In this document: in pieces, positions 6,096-9,883 of the stretch
How positions within the stretch are numbered: position 1 is the stretch's first letter
How the letters are laid out: each line of letters opens with the position of its first letter
Origin: an uncultured Peptococcaceae bacterium
GTDB lineage: Bacteria; Bacillota; Desulfotomaculia; Desulfotomaculales; Desulfallaceae
Reading direction: 5' to 3'
Assembly (NCBI GenBank): GCA_913064925.1
Contig: CAJYBN010000101.1
Span: forward strand, 1 to 9,883
DNA: 9,883 nucleotides
The notes under the pieces: generated by a model
Told to the model about the DNA's origin: nothing
Database searches by the model: none
Seen by the model: only the letters and a program-made list of their open reading frames with translations
Made by a program: the position numbers and the translations under genes

Positions 6096-7220
6096 TCAAG
6101 CGCTTTCCGCCGCCGTCCTGATGATGGACAGCACGTACGCGGCGTCCGCCACCAGGTCGTCCACGGTGATATACTCCTCGGTGGTATGCACCTTTTGCAT
6201 GGCTATACCCAGGTTGACGGAGGGAATGCCGTTGGCATTAAACAAGTGCGTGTCGCTGCCGCCGCCGGTGCTCTGCACTTCAGGTTGCAAACCCGCGGCG
6301 CGGGCCGCCTTTTGCGCCAGGCGTACAACTTCCGCATCCTCCGGCACGTACATGGAAGGGTAGATGGTTTCCACATCTATTTGTACTTTGGCGCCCGCTT
6401 CGCGCGCCGCATTTTCCAGCGCCTCGCACATGGCACGGGTCTGCCGCGCCCGCTTTTCTTCCTGTAAACTTCGCGTTTCCCCGCTTAAGCTCACCTTTTC
6501 CGGCACTACGTTGATAGCCACGCCGCCGGATATCAACCCGATGTTGGCCGTTGTTTCTTCATCGATACGGCCCAGCCGCATTGCCGCCACGGCCCGGGCA
6601 GCCACCTGAATGGCGTTTATACCCTCTTCGGGGTTAATGCCGGCATGAGCGGCCTTGCCCGTTACCTGGGCCACAATTTTATCCTGAGAGGGACCCCGGT
6701 TGATAATGGTACCGGTCGGCCGGTCGCTGTCCAGCACAAACCCCATCCGGGCTCGCAGCCCCTCGTAATCCAAAAACTTAGCTCCCAACAGCCCGGTTTC
6801 CTCGCCCACGGTAAAAACCATTTCCAGATCGCCGTGGGCCATTTGCCGTTCCTGCAGCACCTGCACGGCTTCCAATACGGCGACAATGCCCGCCTTATCG
6901 TCCGCGCCCAGTACCGTATTACCGGACGAGCGAATAACACCGTTTTCCAGCACGGGTTCCACGCCCCTGCCCGGGGCCACGGTGTCCATGTGGGCACAAA
7001 ACAGTATGGGAGGTACGCCTGCCAAATTGCCCCGCAACCTGGCGATAACGTTGCCGGTTTCCGTACCGGTGTGCCGCGCGGCGCCGTCGACGTACACTTC
7101 CATGCCCATGCCGGCGAGCTTTTCCTTGAGATACGCGGCCATACGCCCTTCCCGGCCGCTTTCACTGTCCACCCGTACCATGGCCATGAATTGTTCCACC
7201 AGCCGTTCTCTGTTGACCAA
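6096..7220 (-). CDS. M20 family metallopeptidase, peptidase T-like (YqjE type)
   Basis: A cytosolic di-zinc aminopeptidase-like enzyme of 374 aa, probably cleaving short peptides. All expected metal and catalytic residues are visible: H77 and D79 (CAHMDT), D107 (LGADDKAG), catalytic E140 and metal ligand E141 (VGEETG), D164 (VLDSD) and H345 (VHTTEEYI). The lid/dimerisation domain sits at about 180-290, with H192 in the GKAAHAG motif. The C-terminal STGGGSDTHLF (317-327) is typical of the peptidase T-like subgroup that includes Bacillus YqjE. Length is normal. Translation starts with TTG at 7220, with AGGTGG 7 nt upstream. It is separated from the transferase gene upstream by 60 nt that contain a small imperfect hairpin without a T tract. 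Subfamily is firm; true substrate is not known, and a carboxypeptidase or acylase role cannot be excluded from sequence alone. Confidence 0.9.
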   Translation of the reverse strand: MVNRERLVEQFMAMVRVDSESGREGRMAAYLKEKLAGMGMEVYVDGAARHTGTETGNVIARLRGNLAGVPPILFCAHMDTVAPGRGVEPVLENGVIRSSGNTVLGADDKAGIVAVLEAVQVLQERQMAHGDLEMVFTVGEETGLLGAKFLDYEGLRARMGFVLDSDRPTGTIINRGPSQDKIVAQVTGKAAHAGINPEEGINAIQVAARAVAAMRLGRIDEETTANIGLISGGVAINVVPEKVSLSGETRSLQEEKRARQTRAMCEALENAAREAGAKVQIDVETIYPSMYVPEDAEVVRLAQKAARAAGLQPEVQSTGGGSDTHLFNANGIPSVNLGIAMQKVHTTEEYITVDDLVADAAYVLSIIRTAAESA

Positions 7221-7280
7221 TATAACACCACCTTTACAGTTTCTAGCACCGCCGCCTTGCCGTGCAAGCGCCCGGCGTCA

Positions 7281-8126
7281 TTATTCAGACCCCTTTTCCC
7301 TGCCCAGCATATCCAGGTAGTTCAGTAGGGGATTGCCGGCAATTATACTGGTGAGAGAATATTTTTCCGTTACTACATGCAACAGCACCAGCAAGATCAA
7401 GAACCCCCACCGGAAAAAACCGTCCAGACACGCGGCGGCGGTAATACCGATGACCACGCCCAGCGCGTTGGCGCCGGCGTCTCCCATCATGGCCCGCGCT
7501 TTGAGGTCCACGGGCATAAACGCCGCCAACCCGCCCAGCACGGCTGTGGCCATGACGGCCTCTGGCCCGCCCAAGGAAAAGGGCAACAAGAGCAGGTAAA
7601 ATAAAATAAACACCTTCCCCGCCCGCCCCGGGCGCAAATCAAACAAATTAAGCGCGTTTATCGACAGGGCGATGATCGCCGCGCTTTCCAGTACCCTCAG
7701 CACATCGCCGGGGTAAAGATAGGCCCCGGCGATCAGGGCCAGCACGCCGCCGCCCAGGGCTTTCAGGGCGCCGGTGGTGAGGCGTCCCCTCACCAGCGCC
7801 TTCAGGTGGCCCAGCAAGCCCGTTGTCGTCCTGTTGCCCCAAAAATCGTCCGCCAGGCCAAGGCAAGTAGCACCGGCCATGGCAAACAGGTATAAAAGGG
7901 CGCGGTCGCGCACCGCGCCGGGCCATAAAAAAAACAGGGGCAGCGCCGCCGGCAGAGCGGCCAGGAAAAAAACCACCCCGGCTGCCAGCGGTATATCTTT
8001 ACCCCGAAAATTGGGACGCGTAAAACCGGCCGCCTCAATCTCGCACAACACCCTGTCCCGCATGGCCCGGGAGATGATAAAGGACCAGGTAAAAACCGCC
8101 GGCAACTCCCAGTACAACCAGCTCAC
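7281..8126 (-). CDS. MraY/WecA-like glycosyltransferase family 4 membrane protein
   Basis: A polytopic membrane protein of about 281 aa related to enzymes that move a sugar-1-phosphate from a UDP-sugar to undecaprenyl phosphate. Numbering from GTG 8126, the motifs are LADDFWGN (91-98, with the Asp pair D93-D94), NALNLFDLRPGRAGK (157-171) and MGDAGANALG (214-223). Hydrophobic segments alternate through the whole length (e.g. about 50-68, 78-92, 122-138, 148-156, 173-183, 190-205, 221-234, 239-252). The usual DGxDGL part of the second motif is replaced by FDLRPGRA, and the MraY HHH-type loop motif is absent (KYSLTSII instead). It is therefore not MraY itself; donor and acceptor are unknown. The open frame reaches 8186, but the start is GTG 8126 overlapping the stop of the preceding gene, or TTG 8117 with GAGGTG 6 nt upstream. 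It is coupled to the family 2 glycosyltransferase. Confidence 0.85.
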   Translation of the reverse strand: MSWLYWELPAVFTWSFIISRAMRDRVLCEIEAAGFTRPNFRGKDIPLAAGVVFFLAALPAALPLFFLWPGAVRDRALLYLFAMAGATCLGLADDFWGNRTTTGLLGHLKALVRGRLTTGALKALGGGVLALIAGAYLYPGDVLRVLESAAIIALSINALNLFDLRPGRAGKVFILFYLLLLPFSLGGPEAVMATAVLGGLAAFMPVDLKARAMMGDAGANALGVVIGITAAACLDGFFRWGFLILLVLLHVVTEKYSLTSIIAGNPLLNYLDMLGREKGSE

Positions 8127-8797
8127 CTCGCCGCCGTCCTGGCCAGCGCCAAGGCAATGTGCCAGAATTGCCTGCCCCGGTGCCAAAAGCCCCGCAAATC
8201 GCGCCCGGTTTCCACGTGGTACATGCGTACCGGCACCTCCATGATGCGAAAACCGGCGCGCGCGGCGCGGATGGTCATCACCACTTCGACACCGTAGCCC
8301 CCGGCCAGGGGGTAAACTTTTTCCAGGACCTCACGGGTCATGGCTCGCTGGCCCGACAGCGGGGATTTTAGCTTCAAACCCGCGCAGTGCTTTACGCCCT
8401 GCCGCGCCAACGCCTTTACCAGCCCGAAACCTCCCTTGCGGCGGGGCGGCGGAAACTGGGCAATGGTCATATCCGCCCGGTTTTCCAGCACGGGTGCCAA
8501 CAGCAGGCGCGACTCGCCAGCCGATGTTCCCAGGTCACCGTCCACAAACAGGTACACCTGTGCCGAAGTGGCGGCAATACCGCTGTTCAGCGCAGCCCCC
8601 TTGCCCGAATTGCCGCTGAGCCTGAGCACTCTGGCGCCCGCAGCCTCTGCTAGCTGCGCCGTCGAGTCCGTGGAAGCGTCATCCACCACCACAATGTCCG
8701 TTATTTGAGGGATATTCTTTAGAGCCGCCACCGTGTCAAAGATAAATTCCTCCTCGTTATAGGCCGGTATTATTGCCGCAACCGGTTGACCGGGCAT
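8123..8797 (-). CDS. Glycosyltransferase family 2
   Basis: GT-A fold glycosyltransferase of 224 aa, using a nucleotide-sugar (or dolichyl-phosphate-sugar-synthase-like) mechanism on the cytosolic face of the membrane. Visible motifs are IIPAYNEE (9-16), VVVDDASTDST (36-46, nucleotide-binding Asp pair), GNSGKGAALNSG (62-73), metal-binding DxD in FVDGDLG (84-90), SGQRAM (148-153) and GYGVEV (167-172, acceptor/catalytic region). There is no C-terminal membrane helix, so it probably relies on its membrane neighbours. ATG at 8797 follows the TAA of the SteB-like gene with no intervening base. Its ribosome binding site AGGGGG lies inside that gene, 8 nt upstream, so translation is coupled. The neighbouring MraY-like transferase suggests joint synthesis of a lipid-linked saccharide, which is inference. 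The sugar and acceptor cannot be told from sequence. Confidence 0.9.
   Translation of the reverse strand: MPGQPVAAIIPAYNEEEFIFDTVAALKNIPQITDIVVVDDASTDSTAQLAEAAGARVLRLSGNSGKGAALNSGIAATSAQVYLFVDGDLGTSAGESRLLLAPVLENRADMTIAQFPPPRRKGGFGLVKALARQGVKHCAGLKLKSPLSGQRAMTREVLEKVYPLAGGYGVEVVMTIRAARAGFRIMEVPVRMYHVETGRDLRGFWHRGRQFWHIALALARTAAR
8124..8129 (-). promoter_or_regulatory. Ribosome binding site at the glycosyltransferase junction
   Basis: GAGGTG on the minus strand spans the TGA stop of the family 2 glycosyltransferase gene (8125-8123) and lies 6 nt before TTG 8117-8115. It also contains the GTG (8126-8124) that is the other start candidate for the MraY-like gene. Either start implies translational coupling; the site favours TTG, giving 278 aa instead of 281. 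Confidence 0.45.
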
Positions 8798-9691
8798 TTA
8801 CTTTACCCCCTTTTCTGTCTCCTGCATTTTTATTTCCGGCAACAGCATCCTCGCGCTGGGCTTTATGCCGTAATTACCCGGCTGCCCGCTCAAGGCCAAA
8901 ACCACGGCCAGTTGACCGGGAGCCGTGTCGATGTTGTCCACGGTGCTGATTTGCTTACGCTGGTAATCCTTCATGGTTGAATAGGCCACGTCCGTTTCCT
9001 CCACCCCAAGCACCGTAATGTTCAGTTCCTTGAAATAATCGATGAGGGCAAGATCAAACTGCAAATCCCTCTTAGTTTCCTTGTAATCTCCTCCTACAAT
9101 GATGACACCGTCCACCGGTATGCCGAATTGCCCGTTTGTCCTGACCAATTCCCTTTTCTGCAGGTACTGAAACAGCTCCCGGTTTTCGCCGGATACAATG
9201 CCGCAGGCTATCTCGGTAGCCAGTTTTGTTACCAGCTTTTCATCAGCTGTCCCCTGCCATTGCAGCTCGCCCACCAGCTCAGCCAAAAGTTTGCTGTCGT
9301 TGAGGGGGGTTTTTACGGCAGTAACGGAAGTTACCTCACCGCCGGCTTTTTCGAGAACTTCAATTAGCTCAGGCGGGTAGCCGTAGTTGTTCAATTCCAC
9401 CACAGCAAACTTTTTACCCGCCAGCCGGCCGGCCACAAGCGCCGGCAGAACTCGTTTTTCAAATTGCTTGTGTATGCTGGCGTCGAGTTCCAAGGTGTTG
9501 GCCCTGGCCTGAATGGCTTCGTTGGCCTCCCGCAGCGATTGCAACTGGCTTTCCAGCCTGTCTGTAACCTGTTTCTGGTATTCCACCAGGGCGTCGTTAC
9601 CCAGCAGTGTGCTGCCTATCAGAATGCCGATTCCCAATGCCAGGAAAACCGCCACCAGGGAGGCTATATGGTACTTATAGTCAATAATCAT
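8798..9691 (-). CDS. steB: SteB/MctB-family membrane-anchored protein (often labelled copper transporter)
   Basis: A 297 aa protein with one N-terminal membrane anchor (about 9-30) after a short MIIDYKYH start. This start and the following HIASLVAVFLALGIGILIG stretch are typical of the MctB/SteB family (PF11382). Residues about 34-72 form a likely coiled coil (DRLESQLQSLREANEAIQ). The rest is an extracytoplasmic alpha/beta domain with strands such as KKFAVVELN, DGVIIVGGDY and LAVVLALSG. The family is known from the mycobacterial MctB, proposed to act in copper efflux, and from corynebacterial SteB, which works with SteA in daughter-cell separation. This cell type has no mycolate outer membrane and I see no copper-binding Cys/His/Met cluster, so I favour a SteB-like envelope role. 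ATG at 9691 follows AGGTGG with a 6 nt spacer, 10 nt after the SteA-like stop, which supports a functional pair. Confidence 0.82.
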   Translation of the reverse strand: MIIDYKYHIASLVAVFLALGIGILIGSTLLGNDALVEYQKQVTDRLESQLQSLREANEAIQARANTLELDASIHKQFEKRVLPALVAGRLAGKKFAVVELNNYGYPPELIEVLEKAGGEVTSVTAVKTPLNDSKLLAELVGELQWQGTADEKLVTKLATEIACGIVSGENRELFQYLQKRELVRTNGQFGIPVDGVIIVGGDYKETKRDLQFDLALIDYFKELNITVLGVEETDVAYSTMKDYQRKQISTVDNIDTAPGQLAVVLALSGQPGNYGIKPSARMLLPEIKMQETEKGVK

Positions 9692-9701
9692 TTTTTACCA
9701 C

Positions 9702-9883
9702 CTATATTCCCATCAATAACCGGAACTGGATGAAAAGCAGGCGCAGCAATTCCCTGGTGGAAGGAGCAATAAACATTACGGCGGCCACCGGCAGCAAAGC
9801 GGCAATAAATATAGGCGCCAGGTGCTTGAGGTGCAGCCTGCTCTTGTACAGCCTGCTGACTCCTTTGGCGTCAATCAATATGG
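9702..9883 (-). CDS. steA: SteA-like cytokinetic ring protein, C-terminal end only
   Basis: The last 59 codons and the TAG stop (9704-9702) of a gene that begins beyond the right edge. The visible part reads ILIDAKGVSRLYKSRL, then a hydrophobic membrane segment (LAPIFIAALLPVAAVMFIAP, about 37 to 18 codons before the end region), and a short basic, hydrophobic tail (LLRLLFIQFRLL). This fits the C-terminus of SteA proteins: a cytosolic domain followed by membrane-spanning segments. The identification rests on these residues and on its position 10 nt before the SteB-family gene, the order also found in Corynebacteriales. The bulk of the protein is not visible, so the call is moderate. Confidence 0.7.
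   Translation of the reverse strand, partial: ILIDAKGVSRLYKSRLHLKHLAPIFIAALLPVAAVMFIAPSTRELLRLLFIQFRLLMGI

Noticed and set aside
6662..7267. A 201-codon minus-strand frame overlapping the M20 peptidase gene in another frame.
   Set aside because: Its Trp/Arg/Pro-rich product is a frame-shifted reading of the peptidase, whose own frame contains every metal ligand.
7253..7270. Imperfect hairpin (CTTGC/GCAAG core with a bulge) between the MraY-like and M20 genes.
   Set aside because: No T tract follows on the minus strand, so it is not a rho-independent terminator; a 5-7 bp stem is common by chance at this GC content.

Overview
This window looks like chromosomal DNA from a spore-forming, GC-rich Firmicute, most likely in the Desulfotomaculum/Pelotomaculum group (Peptococcaceae sensu lato). 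The assignment is inferred from gene content and order, not from a database match. The indicators are spoIIM next to xerD and deoB, a SteA/SteB-type gene pair, purine-rich ribosome binding sites, and frequent TTG/GTG starts. Nearly everything reads on the minus strand, so gene order in the direction of transcription runs from the right end of the window to the left. Genes are tightly packed, and no stretch of more than about 90 bases lacks a gene.

Right part (9883 to about 7281), envelope block: the C-terminal end of a SteA-like membrane protein, then a SteB/MctB-family protein, a family 2 glycosyltransferase and an MraY/WecA-like polyprenyl-phosphate sugar-phosphate transferase. The spacing is 10 nt, 0 nt (TAA followed directly by ATG) and a small overlap, so this looks like one translationally coupled unit acting at the cell surface.

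Middle part (7220 to 4089), less well understood genes: an M20-type peptidase resembling peptidase T/YqjE, a DUF3866 protein of unknown function, and a divergent ComB-like protein. Between the last two, a 44-codon ORF reads on the opposite strand. Its TAG stop and the TAG of the DUF3866 gene lie in one CTAG palindrome.

Left part (4028 to 1), sporulation, chromosome and nucleoside block: spoIIM, preceded by a possible sigma-E promoter, a 45-codon single-pass membrane protein, xerD, deoB (phosphopentomutase) and pdp (pyrimidine-nucleoside phosphorylase, cut by the window edge). The order spoIIM, small membrane protein, xerD, deoB parallels Bacillus subtilis spoIIM-fur-yqzK-xerD-drm, with fur missing. 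Pdp and DeoB act in sequence: Pdp splits (deoxy)uridine or thymidine to a pentose 1-phosphate, and DeoB converts that to the 5-phosphate for central metabolism.

I see no transposon, CRISPR array, tRNA, rRNA, phage gene or convincing rho-independent terminator. The least explained items are the opposite-strand small ORF, the small membrane protein before xerD, the degenerate ComB-like protein, the DUF3866 protein, and the SteA/SteB-glycosyltransferase cluster.
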